Source: Penicillium oxalicum
Lineage: Eukaryota > Ascomycota > Eurotiomycetes > Eurotiales > Aspergillaceae
DNA length: 64,000 nt
Assembly: GCF_001723175.1 (NCBI RefSeq)
Contig: NC_064652.1
Location: forward strand, 2,108,001-2,172,000
Direction of reading: 5' to 3'
Numbering within the stretch: the first letter of the stretch is position 1; the number at the start of each line of letters is the position of its first letter. Shown piece by piece: positions 49,682 through 61,032 of the stretch. The position numbers and the translations under genes were made by a program. The notes under the pieces are model-generated. The model saw nothing but the letters and a program-made list of their open reading frames with translations, searched no databases and had not been told where the DNA came from.

Positions 49682-51667
49682 GGCGATGACGTTTTCCGAA
49701 GATGGAAGACCTCGTATATCTTTGATATGGAAACCTTTGGTATTTATTTGTTTCGAAAAGAAATTAGCGGGCGGTTCAGCAAATGTCCAAGCCTTTTCTC
49801 GATGATGGCCTGTGCAATAAAGAAAGTCGAGTAGCGTCGCATTACGCTGGCCACAACCTGCGGATAATCTTTTTCTTTTGCGTCGCGCTGGAGCCGCGTC
49901 CGAGGATCGCGAGAGCACGTGACCTATAGTAGCTTCGGTGTTGGATATGCAATTCAAGTCATGCGGTGCCGAGGTCGATATATCCTGCATGCGTACGTTA
50001 CAGTGGCCAAGATCTATATGTATCCGCGATTAGGTACTAGGGTTCAATAAGCTGGTTGGTATCAAAAAATTGCCATTCGTTCCATCTTCTCGAGGCAGAC
50101 CCCAAGGAGTACAGTAGTTTTCGAAATCAGTTATACCTCTACACTCTTGCAACTTCATTGCCGGAAAGTAAATCCGCGATACATGAGCTCTGATTAGATT
50201 AAGTATTTCGGCTTTCATCCATTTTCAGACCGCTTAAGTTCTATAATGGTCGCTATACTTCATAATACACAAATGAGACCAAGACGGATGTATTTTACTC
50301 AAAAACCGCTATACATACGCGACCTCTACAGCCCTCCTCCCTCCCCCGTCACTCAACCACTTCCCTACACTCGCAGTTACAAGTCGTCCCAGTTTAGCAC
50401 CCTTATTTCAAGGCGACACAGCTCCGAGTCTTCCTCCTGTAAAGCTCATTTTCATACGTGATATGATAGAGAGCCAGTCCTTCACGACATCTGAAATGGT
50501 GGAACAGGCTAAGTGCAACAAGCTGACCATCATCAATTTCCGCAGAAACTTCGATAATTTAGGAGTATTTAGGTCCCTTAAATCCGAGTAGGTCGGAAAC
50601 GAGCTATGGAAGATTTCTGGCGTTACAGTATCTGTTAAGGGCAGTATACTAGACCGGGTCCATCAACTAGGTAGGGAGAAGCAGACGCGGAAATGCGGGA
50701 AGGAACAATGCAGTCTGATTCAGAACAAAACTGATTCTTGGGGATTGTAATGCACAACTCCCCAAGGCTATTTAACATGATCAAGTATGACTGAGTCGGG
50801 AGGCTTTCGGAACTGAATCGTCCTCAGCTAAACCCCCCTTGCTTCACCTTCCTTGGAAGACATGTTCACTCTGTTAGGATACTGCCGTCTCTTTCCGGTT
50901 GTGCTCGCCCTAGTCATCTATACATAGGCGCAACCCCCCAATACGAACACAGTCTGTTTCCCGGCTCTCACACGCTCGGAGGCGTAGCTGAACGGAAGTG
51001 CTGCACGCGCGTTCCGCGTTTCCTCCCGTGTTTCCTCATGTGGCTACTCCCCCTGGCTGTGATAACGACGGAATGGTTAGGGATCGGCAACCTCTTGGAT
51101 GGAGTTTCTTTGCGGAGCCGGTCCGAATGAACGACCTCGTGTTATTCCTCCCTTATGTTACACAAGATCGACTTCAGCTGAGTCGTCCTGTACTATGTCC
51201 TTCCCTGGCCTACCAGCACATTTCGTCATGTTCTTGACGGTTATATTGTGTCCTCTCAGCCGACAGCCTATCTTCAATGTTCCCTTGCACTTAGGACAGG
51301 ACAACTGCGTACATTGCTAATAGCTTTATGCTGCTTTTCGTTACCGGTAATGCTTACTCAAGAGCCTTCAACTCAGCCTACAGGGACAAAATAATAACCG
51401 TTTTCTCAACAAAACCTTATGTGGAGTAGCTGCAGTACAGGCCTGCTGCAGAGACATGCAGCCGATATCACGCATAAAGGTTGCTAGCGCGAGCAGCGAG
51501 CTGAACTCGATATGTAAGTTGCTCAAATTGGATAACTCTAGCTCTGGTTACAGCAGGCTGAAGGTCGATATAAGGAGCTATAAGTGGTCTTCATCTCTAT
51601 TCTGTTATGACAGGACTCTACGCATCAGCTATTCCCTTTTTTTTAAGCCAGTCGTTTACTTTCGACC
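49682..51667. other. Gene-poor region upstream of the repeat-tailed protein gene
   Basis: The first few hundred bases are the promoter of the DUF4211 gene. The remainder is rather A/T-rich with only short, overlapping frames. No transposon, tRNA or conserved protein recognised. Confidence 0.5.
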
Positions 51668-53986
51668 ATGTCATTCCCAATACCGCTGGGCGAAGGCAGT
51701 TTTTTGCACGCTGCCATTCGGACGGATGGTTATGACTCCGCCAAGCCCAAAGACTTCTATTCACACCTCATTATCGAGGTGATTGCGAATACTTGCATTC
51801 CAAAGCCGAACGAGTGGTGGGCTAAAGACATGCTTTACCCATACAAGCACCCCCGAACTGGGAAGCAATTCCTGAACACGCACAAACCTGGATATCCGTA
51901 CCGCTACGAGTATATGACAGTTATGTATGGGAGTGATGTCTATGAGCGTAAACCAAAACGATCGGTTCGCTTGTTTGCCCCATTGACATCGAAAGACGAG
52001 TATTCGTACTCGAATAACAAGTATGTCTACTTTGTTCCGGTGCCAATGCCTAAGAAGGGCGAATTACTCTGGATAGACACGACATACCCCCTCCGTGGGA
52101 TCTACATACCAGTCTCTCACACATACTCGCCCAAATGGACTGATCGTGCCCGTTATTACGGTCTCCTTCTGAGGCAGCTCGACATGGTGATACATCAGCC
52201 TGACAAGAACCCTCCCACGGGTAGTACCTGGAGATTCCCGAGAAATGATGCCGATGGCTGGAGTAATGATTCTCCGATGATCACAGTTGCCATGGACATC
52301 GAGAGAATTGCTGCTCGCCTCAGCCTCCCTGACCATGTAGTCGGGAACGAGTTCCAGGATATTACTGTACTCATGCGGTGTTTTGACGCCCAAAATGTCG
52401 AATGCAAAACTGTGGAGAAAACAATCGATATCACGAAATCTGGTCGGCTACTTTCCAAAGTAATCTCAGTCACTTACGGCATTCAGATGAAAGAAGCTGG
52501 AGAGCCCGACAAATGGCTGAGCGATGTCATCACTGCCGTAGCATCTGCTGGCCTAGCCTGCATTCCTGTCATTGGGCCTATTGCAGCGGTCGTCGGCGGT
52601 TTCGCCTTGAGTATGCTCTTGAATCCCGAGGAGTTCTGTGCCCAGAATGAGACGCTCAAAAGTATTCCAGATCTTGTTGGGGCTTTGTTGGAGACGTCAA
52701 AGCTGGCAAAGCCCTTTATCAAGAAGGAATTGCTTAAGAAAATGACCAAAATAGTGGAAAAAAACTCTGACGCCGTTAAATCGGCCTCGAAATTGAGTAA
52801 GCAACTCACAGTTGCTGATGAGGCCCAAAAGAAAAAGGAAGCCGAACTGGAGAACAAGAAACTCGAAGAAGAAATCAATGAACCCACCAAAAGAGCGAAG
52901 ACAGCCCAGGCAGCTCCGATTATTGCCGCCACAAGCTTTGTGCCGGACAATGACCAACAACAAATCACCGCGGAGGATAAGGCTCAATTGGACTTTGTGA
53001 AATCTCTTCTGGACTTTTTGTTGCCTCCGGACATCGTCAAGATGGAGCTCAATGGAGAACTCACTGAGGAGTTCGGAGAAAGATGGTCTTTAGAAGAGGC
53101 CGCTCAACCCCAGTCAGCCCAGGAGGTGTGGGATCTCTGGGACGATGAAGACTGTCTTCAAGAAGAGTGTGCGGACTCTGAGACGACGCAGGATGGAGAC
53201 AGTGACGATGGAGACAGTGACGATGGAGACAGTGACGATGGAGACAGTGACGATGGAGACAACGACGATGGAGACAGTGACGATGGAGACAACGACGATG
53301 GAGACAACGACGATGGAGACAACGACGATGGAGACAACGACGATGGAGACAACGACGATGGAGACAACGACGATGGAGACAACGACGATGGAGACAACGA
53401 CGATGGAGACAACGACGATGGAGACAACGACGATGGAGACAACGACGATGGAGACGACGACGTTAGAGACGACGACGATGGAGACAACGACGATGGAGGC
53501 AGCGACGATGGAGGCAGCGACGATGGAGACAACGACGATGGAGACGACGACGTTAGAGACGACGACGATGGAGACAACGACGATGGAGACGACGACGTTA
53601 GAGACGACGACGATGGAGACAACGACGATGGAGGCAGCGACGATGGAGGCAGCGACGATGGAGACAACGACGATGGAGACGACGACGTTAGAGACGACGA
53701 CGATGGAGACAACGACGATGGAGACGACGACGTTAGAGACGACGACGATGGAGACAACGACGATGGAGACGACGACGTTAGAGACGACGACGATGGAGAC
53801 AACGACGATGGAGATAGCGACGTTAGAGACGACGACGATGGAGACAACGACGATGGAGACGACGACGTTAGAGACGACGACGATGGAGACAACGACGATG
53901 GAGACGACGACGTTAGAGACGACGACGATGGAGACAACGACGATGGAGATAGCGACGATGGAGACAACGTCCGTGAAGTAAAATAA
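51668..53986 (+). CDS. Unrecognised 772-residue protein with acidic repeat tail
   Basis: Intronless frame with a good start context (ACC before ATG). I do not recognise the family. Residues 1-285 look globular and are rich in aromatic and Pro/Tyr residues (PNEWWAKDMLYPYKHPRTGK, YVYFVPVPMPKKGELLWID), with no signal peptide. Residues about 285-318 form a Gly/Ala-rich hydrophobic stretch (VITAVASAGLACIPVIGPIA, then AVVGGFALSMLL) that could span or insert into a membrane as a helical hairpin. A Lys/Glu-rich, coiled-coil-like segment follows (KKKEAELENKKLEEEINEP, about 389-407). A second folded-looking part runs to about 508. The last 259 residues before VREVK are D/G/N/S repeats from a 15-bp minisatellite. 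No function is inferred; the arrangement resembles neither a transporter nor a known enzyme. It stands alone in a gene-poor region. Confidence 0.75.
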   Translation: MSFPIPLGEGSFLHAAIRTDGYDSAKPKDFYSHLIIEVIANTCIPKPNEWWAKDMLYPYKHPRTGKQFLNTHKPGYPYRYEYMTVMYGSDVYERKPKRSVRLFAPLTSKDEYSYSNNKYVYFVPVPMPKKGELLWIDTTYPLRGIYIPVSHTYSPKWTDRARYYGLLLRQLDMVIHQPDKNPPTGSTWRFPRNDADGWSNDSPMITVAMDIERIAARLSLPDHVVGNEFQDITVLMRCFDAQNVECKTVEKTIDITKSGRLLSKVISVTYGIQMKEAGEPDKWLSDVITAVASAGLACIPVIGPIAAVVGGFALSMLLNPEEFCAQNETLKSIPDLVGALLETSKLAKPFIKKELLKKMTKIVEKNSDAVKSASKLSKQLTVADEAQKKKEAELENKKLEEEINEPTKRAKTAQAAPIIAATSFVPDNDQQQITAEDKAQLDFVKSLLDFLLPPDIVKMELNGELTEEFGERWSLEEAAQPQSAQEVWDLWDDEDCLQEECADSETTQDGDSDDGDSDDGDSDDGDSDDGDNDDGDSDDGDNDDGDNDDGDNDDGDNDDGDNDDGDNDDGDNDDGDNDDGDNDDGDNDDGDNDDGDDDVRDDDDGDNDDGGSDDGGSDDGDNDDGDDDVRDDDDGDNDDGDDDVRDDDDGDNDDGGSDDGGSDDGDNDDGDDDVRDDDDGDNDDGDDDVRDDDDGDNDDGDDDVRDDDDGDNDDGDSDVRDDDDGDNDDGDDDVRDDDDGDNDDGDDDVRDDDDGDNDDGDSDDGDNVREVK
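53192..53968 (+). repeat. Coding minisatellite, 15-bp unit with 45-bp higher-order period
   Basis: About 52 copies of a GACGATGGAGACAAC-like unit (Asp-Asp-Gly-Asp-Asn/Ser). The first part (to about 53452) is nearly uniform 15-bp units. The rest has a 45-bp super-unit containing GACGACGACGTTAGA (Asp-Asp-Asp-Val-Arg), which starts at 53453, 53543, 53588, 53678, 53723, 53768, 53813, 53858 and 53903. All spacings are 45 or 90 bp. The two 90-bp spacings hold an extra block with two GGC AGC (Gly-Ser) units, present twice as a larger duplication. Confidence 0.97.
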
Positions 53987-56573
53987 TTGGGATAAAACGG
54001 TCTCACTTATAATAGGGAGAAGCTGCAGTACAATCCTAACCAAGGAGCTCAACTGTATCTCTTTTCTTTCCCAAGGCCACTTTCGGGAGTGGAGGTAGAA
54101 ATCTTGACAGATCAAGAAGCAACATCGAATTTCGGATTATAATAGCAAGTTCAGTTGATTTCGAGAATAGTTATGGTCTAAGGTTGTGTCTCAGCCCGTG
54201 CTCGAACAAAAACGTAGTCCATATAGAGTCTATAAAGGAACCCCTACTTAGCCGTAAATTTCGAGGTGGTGCTGCTGTAGAGGGATAGATGCCCGTGCCA
54301 CCGGCTGTCGATGGTCTACAGTGGCCGTTCATTAGTATTTGCACCGTGGGACTTCCCGCCTGCCCTTATCAGGAATACACTCATTCATGAATTCGACTAA
54401 CCCATGCTTCTTCCCTTTATTCTCATCCCCTACCTAACTAGTATTGCCTTATAAGTTACTCGGTTTCTTTAAGTCACCCAACTCCTCGCCTCGCGAGGTG
54501 GGTTTTTCACACCAAAAGCCCATTGGGAAGGGCGTGAGTAAGCTAGACGATCATGCCAGATCGCCATAAACTCCCCAAATACCTCGTTCTATGGACATTG
54601 CGGTATTATTACGATGACTCATCTATCGACGTAAGGTTATTACCACACTGTTTTGCCAACCTTGCGTTAAGCTAAATTGGGTTGGCGAATTTCGGATTTA
54701 TTTTCCGGGAATGAAGTCGCATGAGTGTGGAGGTATAACTAATTTCGAAAAGTACTGTATGTGAAAGTAAATACGTGAAAATGTGTTCCATTGCCATGAT
54801 GGAATGGAACTGATAAGGTTCATCAATGGTAACCTCCCACGGTGTTGGTACCTAATATCTGCCTGGGTAATCAGACAGTACAGAGCTATTTCAAGACGCT
54901 ACACTTCCAGTGAGCGTTTCCTGACTTACTGGTAGATTATCAGTTGGAGGAGGTTGCCTGAAATCGCCCACCTGGACCCAGGTTATGATACCTACAGGTT
55001 CACTATTATGTGGCACACACAGTCGAAGCTGCCGAATGTTGGTCAATCTGCTCATTTATATGAGCTTGAAGGGACCTACGGGCAAGGATCAGCATGGAAT
55101 ATTGAGATCATTTGTGCCTAGACAAGCTACCTATGTAATGATCAATGTATGTTGTGGTGCAAGCTGTGAAGTTCCATCATGAACACCATCTCCACCAATT
55201 GCTTTCTTCCCCCAATCCATCTTCTCATCTTCATCAGAGCTTTTACCAGAGAACTCAAGGTGATCATTGGATGAAAGCCAGTTCAACTCTGGAGTTAATC
55301 CTTGACCTATTGAGGAGCGGTGGGGGTAATGAGATTCAGCATTACCACGAGAAAGGTTACTAAACAATAGCACTGTGACTGCCTACGTGCTTTAGAACAT
55401 CCATCCTCTCCTTTTCCTTGTGTGTCTCTCGTTAACATGGTATCCATTATACTCTGGACTGGAAGTATACATCAGCCCCGAATGCTTGATTGGCTTGGGT
55501 AGAAAGTATGCTATAAACGTGGCATGGAGTCTGGAATCACAGGACCACATGTGACTTCCAGCCGCGGGCGTGAGAGGGTCCACATGGTGCTCACATCGAT
55601 CCCATCCATCTCCACCTCCGCTTGCCCCCAGATCATGATCCTCTCCGCTGGATTTGACTCTAGTCCGTTGACGGGCTCATGTCGAAAAAGTCAAACCTCG
55701 CTCTGCTGTTGGTTGCGACCGCAAGACTGACCAGATTTTCTCGATCCGGATCTTCCCCACAAACTCAGATCTATCAGCTGGGATCCTCCAGACTATAGAA
55801 TCTAGGTTACTGGCTTACATGGCCCTGTCGTGGGCGGCCCCCCATCTTACCGCTGCTAATTGGTGGACTAAGTTTCCCCTTAATCTTTCGAGACACTCGC
55901 GGCTGATTCGTGGGAATCTTTTCAAGATGTTGCGAAAGTGCACGGGACAACAAATCCTCGAACCCTATCTCATGATTACCCCAGGTCCACCAACCCCATA
56001 TCACAATCGTTCAACAACCCAATGGAAAGCGAAGATTGCTCTCACAGTATCTTGCCATATACAGGGATCTGAAGATACCCCACCAGTCAGCGATCGGCCG
56101 GCTGACAGAACTCCCACAGTCAAGCTACAATGTGTGCTTGGCCTCGTCTAGAGTCGTCCGACGTGGAGTTGGGTTGATTGGTGCAATTGAAAGTGGCTGA
56201 ACTCAAAGGAGGCATGGCGATAGTGGAGGCGCTCGATATCTGTGGATTTCAACCCCGGACAAAAGTGCAAGGTAGAGTGCTATATATCCGGGGCAGCCAC
56301 TGTAAATGTCTGGGGTTTCCCCGCATCAGTCCCTCTCCTTTCAACATCAACGAGTTGACAGGCTGTACCTCTCCAAAGTGCCTGAAGAGGAGCCAATTTC
56401 TCGCTCTGGAATATTCGAACGACGATTCCGGTACCGGTCTGGGGTGAAGAGTGAAGCTGTTTTTTGCACCTCGTCTTTCATATAAGGGGATCATCGGCTA
56501 CGGTCGTGTTCAGCATCAGCCACGCTGACCCATTCTCCGTGTTCGGGACTCCTACACATTCGAATTTTTCAAG
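53987..56573. other. 2.6-kb gene-poor region upstream of the MFS gene
   Basis: Only short frames on both strands. Contains a CCTCGCCTCGCGAGGTGGG hairpin-like sequence near 54486-54504 and, near its end, the promoter of the transporter gene (TATAAGGGG near 56480). No gene recognised. Confidence 0.5.
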
Positions 56574-58374
56574 ATGGTGGTCACTTCTAAGCGAGCCTAT
56601 AACTGGTTAGTTGATCCAATGTCTCTGGGTGAGGTTACGAAGCTAAAAAATGACTCTCAGGTTCATTTCCTTGGTCGCAGCCTCGTGCATGGTGTTGTAT
56701 GGATATGATGCCTCTGTTTTCAATTCAATCCAGGGAAGCCCCAACTGGATCGACTGGTTCGATACTCCGGGCGAGAACACAATCGGGTCTATCAATACAG
56801 CCTACACTGTGGGCGCTATCATCGGAGGCTTTTTCTTCAGTGGACCTATTGCGGACTACTTTGGTCGAAAAATTGGAATGGCCACAGGCTGTGTGCTGGT
56901 CATCATTGCTACATTTATGCAAGCATTCTCTCCATACCACGGCCTCGCATGTTTCATGGTTGGCCGTGTACTGATTGGTCTTGGCCAGGGAATTGCGCTC
57001 AGTAAGTGCAGGCCCTCTCATCAGAATGTGTCTTTTTTTACTTTCTTCTCTTTTCTTTTTTTTTGGTCTCGCAATAAGAGCTGACGAATCATCACACAGC
57101 GAGTGGTCCTATTTACATCGGAGAACTGGCACCGTCTGAGATTCGAGGCCAAATTATGACTTTCTGGCAGATGTTCTATTCCGTTGGATCCTTCATTTGC
57201 TTCTGGATCGCCTATGCATGCAAAAAGCACGCGGCTTCCCTGGGACACTGGGATTGGAAAATGGTCATCATTTTCCAGCTCTTGGTTCCCGTCATCATCC
57301 TGGTGCTTCTCCCCACACTTCCAGGCAGCCCCCGATGGTAGGTCGCTCCTCAGCGCCCACGAGATATGTGAACGGATGTATCTGATAATCTTTAGGTTCA
57401 TCAAGCGCCATAACAACATTGAGAAGGCACGAGCCGCCCTACGACGAGTTCGCGACACCGAAGAGGAGGTGGAAGCGGAGATCTTGCAGATTCGCGAGGC
57501 TCTTGAATATGAAAAGGAGGCCATCTCGAGCAACTACAGTGCTCTCTGGAAGGACAAATCCCTCCGAAAGCGCATGTATCTGGCCCTGATTCTCAACGCT
57601 GGTCAGCAACTCACCGGCCAGGGCTCGCTGAACTCCTACTCGACCAAGATCTACCAGGCCATCTTCAAGAACGAAAACACCATTGCTCTGATCAACGCTC
57701 TGAATGCCACTTGCGGTATCTTGTTTACTTTGAACGCCGTGTGGATCGTGGACCGGTTTGGCCGAAAGCCTCTACTGATTGTGGGAGGTATCGGCATGGG
57801 AATCTGCATGATCATTTCGGCCACCGTGGAGACCCAGACGCCCACCGTTGGGAAAGGGGCCAAATCGGAACCCGTTAGCATTGCGATTGTCGCCTTGATG
57901 TTCATCTTTATTCTATTCTGTGAGTGGCTCCGTCCCTTGATGATCGATCCCCTTGATCGTGGTCCTAACCGTGTTCCAGATAAACCATCGTGGGGTGCCA
58001 CTGTGTGGATTTGGACCTCCGAGGTCTTCTCCATGAACGTCCGCGCCCAGGCAGTCGGCATGGCATCCCAGACTCAGAATGTCGCCAACACCATCTTCCA
58101 GCAATTCTTCCCCATCTTCCTGAAGAATTGTGGGTTCTACGCCTTTTACTTCTTTGCGGGGATCAACTTTGTTCTCGCCGCGTTTGTGTTCTTCTTCGTC
58201 CCGGAAACCAAGCAGGTCACTCTCGAGGAGATTGATGCCTTGTTCGGGGGCGCCAACCATGTTGCCCAGGGCGAGGAGGTTCTGGCTCACCAGAAGGCTG
58301 ATACTATGCACGGTCAGCGCAGCCTGAGCGAGAAGGCCGATGCCGTGACTGTCGAGAACGTCGAGCACAAGTAG
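56574..58374 (+). CDS. MFS sugar-type transporter
   Basis: Twelve-helix plasma-membrane permease of the major facilitator superfamily, sugar porter family. Five exons: 56574-56605, 56661-57001, 57100-57337, 57396-57919 and 57980-58374, total 509 residues, all phases consistent. Family motifs are GPIADYFGRKIG (helix 2-3 loop), GRVLIGLGQGIA, YIGELAPSEIRGQ (PESPR-region relative), LPGSPRW before the central loop, AGQQLTGQGSLNSYSTKIY (helix 7), IVDRFGRKPLLIVGG, and the end signature FVPETKQVTLEEIDALFGG. The central cytosolic loop is KRHNNIEKARAALRRVRDTE. Substrate cannot be read from the sequence; homologues carry hexoses, lactose or related sugars. The C-terminal tail is acidic and soluble. Confidence 0.93.
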
Positions 58375-58700
58375 TGCATGCGTCATGGCTCTCGAAAAAT
58401 GAATGCTGTATTTATTTTTCTTCTTCTCTAATCATCTCGGCTGGTCAAATGACTCGGTCTCAACGTCTCTATTGGGACTTGGAATTTTTTTTTGCCCCCC
58501 TTGTAACGTGTAAATTCAATATGACAGGATGGACAGAGTCCCTCAACGAAGTCACTTTGGCTCCCATTCCCTTTCCCTGGATTGGAGATCTGGGTTCCGT
58601 TCTCCGGCGAAGAGGCACTGAGCAGGATTCAAATGATCAAGCGGTGAAGAAGTATTGGAATTCTATTATTCGTGACGAGGGTTGACAAAGGAGGGGGAAG

Positions 58701-58734
<34 letters not shown>

Positions 58735-60696
58735 CACTTCGGGCAGACAATCCACATCTTTTGTCCTGTGTTTTCACTGGCATCGAGCGAACAACAAACA
58801 CATTTTCTCGTGATGTCCCAGGCAAAGCAACATAATCCCACAAGGCAAGCCTCGCGCGTCTCCACCAAAGACAAAAACAAAAACATAAAAAAATAAAAAT
58901 AAAAACAAAAGAACCTACCTGTCCATCATTCTCTCGTTCATAAAGAGCCTTTGCTGGAGACCACATCTTTGATAAGGTGATGGGTCCTCTCGGTGCCCCT
59001 CAGTGTCTCCCCCACTACATAAACTGTGGCCCATTTCTCAGAGTGGAGACTCGGGTCAGGTTGTTATCCTGCCCAAAGAGTCGTCACGACAACTCGTGCA
59101 GCGTTGACCGGGCGCTTGAAGCGGGTGTTGGCGATCCTCTGCAACCAAGCCTTTTTTTTTTGGGGGGAATTCCCAGTCAGGCACCATCATGCATGGGCGA
59201 CAGGCTTGACCGCTTGGTCAGGGGGGGAGTGCATCACGGGTTCATTGGTTCATTTGAATCACACTGTCCACGCGAGAGAGAGGATAAGAGAGGACAAGAG
59301 GAGGAAGAAATAAAAGAGGGGCGAATGACGGGGTCGTCCTGCAGGAGGATCCACGGCGGGGAACTTTGTCAAAATGCAGGTGGACCACCGGATGCACATG
59401 GCCTCGATTCATCCGAGATGACGTCGTCAGCAGTCTTCGGCATGAACTCTCCCCCTCGGAGAAGACATGGCTGGAAGCCGGACGCGGATCGATCATGAAC
59501 CCTCGAGCACCTGTCTTCAGACAGACACCATCCTGGAGTGGCCATGGATTGGAGGGTATCCTGTTGATTCCATGCTAGAACATTCTTCCTTGGGAAACCA
59601 ACCGCGGTGCACAAGACTCACTGGACGGGGGGATCGAATGCGCCTCGACAGAGTTTCACACGGGGACTGGTACTGGTACTGAGGGCAACATGTCACTGCG
59701 GCCAATCAGTTGATGCACTTGGTGTAGACCAGTGGTAGTGGTACTCCATGGACGTCTGCCCGTGCCTCGAGCCGAACGGGCGCTGCTGAGCCTATCGCAT
59801 CAGACGCATCGGAAGCACCGTGCCGAGCGACGGATTGACCTGCCACGGACTGGACCTGTTCAACCTCCCGACTGCTCCTTCATCACTTCATTCTCTCGTA
59901 GAAAGGTAATTACCGTGAACTGACTGTACGACCGTCCCGGATGTCGACTGCTCCATCTGGACTGACAATCTTCAGGAGATGGCTTGGCATTCCGAGTCGT
60001 ACATCCCCTCCCCTTCAACTTTCCAATATCTTCAATCGGGAGATTACCCACTAGCGATCTGGGCGCGTGCCGCGGAGTTATGATCAGCAACTTGGGTTCC
60101 AGTCACCAACTTTTTTTGATCGGGTCCGTTCCTGGTCTCCAATTGGCGTCGTTACCACTCGAGGCAAATGATGAACTACTCCATCCGCCCCATGATTAAT
60201 TGTTAGGCTTAAATAATGGTCCCCCGTCTGCTTCCCGTCCTCTCTGATCCATATCCACTGTAGGGCACATGGCACACGAAAACGCCTGGTGTTGGCTCTC
60301 CACGCTCGACTCTCCACGTACCTCAAACGACCGAGTCCGACCTCTTACCGACTTGGGCGTCGGAGGACAACTTCCTGACCAGGGCTTACTTAAGTCCATC
60401 AGGCCCTCGTCCCGTCATCTTGACCCCTATACCCTCCGCCCCCTCTCCGCCGATTAACACTACATTAGCGCATCGCTCCGGCGATCCATACACATCGCAG
60501 TTGGCATCTCTCATCTTCTCACCACCACTCATCTCTCTTCTCTTCCCCTCCACTCATCACGTCTTTTCTCTCCTCCTTTCAGTCAACTGATCCATCCACC
60601 CGCTTGTTTGACTTGTTCTCCTCCTTCTGTCATCCTCCATCTCTCGACCTGCATCGTTCCCTCACTGATCCACTGCGTCTCTCCTCACCCACCACG
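58375..60696. other. 2.3-kb intergenic region
   Basis: Transporter trailer, a (GA)n run at 58703-58731, and the promoter/CT-rich 5' leader of the next small gene (60500-60690). Overlapping short frames on both strands are not supported. Confidence 0.5.
58703..58731 (+). repeat. (GA)n microsatellite
   Basis: About 14.5 uninterrupted GA copies, in the 3' region of the MFS gene. Confidence 0.95.
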
Positions 60697-61032
60697 ATGG
60701 CTCAACTGCGCATCATCCGCAGCCGCAGTAAACAGGCGCCCTCCATCACCTCGGAGGATCCCTGGCGCAATGACAACCCTTTTGGCCCTCCCACCATGAC
60801 ACGCTCATTCTCCAGTCATACCATCCGACGTCTGCGAGAGGCCCTCGCCAAGTGGTCTCCGGCGTCCCTGGCCGAGAAAGAGCTCCTGCGCAAAAAGAAT
60901 CAATATAAGATTCCTCTCACCCACCGCAATGTGGATAACTTTGTGACCGAACAACTCTGCAATGAGGCCATCCGGCCCAATCAACGAACCCCGGAGATTC
61001 AGGTGGTGGAGTGGCTGCAGCACGTTGCCTGA
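60697..61032 (+). CDS. Small basic hypothetical protein
   Basis: A single frame of 111 residues with a good start context (CCACGATGG) and a long CT-rich leader before it, as is usual for real genes here. The protein is basic and helical in its middle: SFSSHTIRRLREALAKWSPA, then LAEKELLRKKNQYKIPL, ending VVEWLQHVA. No signal peptide or membrane helix. I do not recognise a family. The codon use is GC-rich at third positions like the neighbouring genes, which favours a real gene. It could be a short regulatory or conserved Eurotiales-specific protein. Confidence 0.6.
   Translation: MAQLRIIRSRSKQAPSITSEDPWRNDNPFGPPTMTRSFSSHTIRRLREALAKWSPASLAEKELLRKKNQYKIPLTHRNVDNFVTEQLCNEAIRPNQRTPEIQVVEWLQHVA

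Noticed and set aside
53192..53968. Possible CRISPR array
   Set aside because: Units are contiguous 15-mers without unique spacers, in frame within a gene, in a eukaryotic genome.
53114..54115. Minus-strand frame of 333 codons (Val/Ser/Ile repeats)
   Set aside because: It is the complement of the minisatellite; only the acidic + frame continues a non-repetitive protein with a good start.
57184..58374. Uninterrupted frame of 396 codons in the MFS gene
   Set aside because: It begins out of phase in exon 3 and reads through the intron at 57338-57395 and the one at 57920-57979; the spliced five-exon model keeps all transporter motifs.
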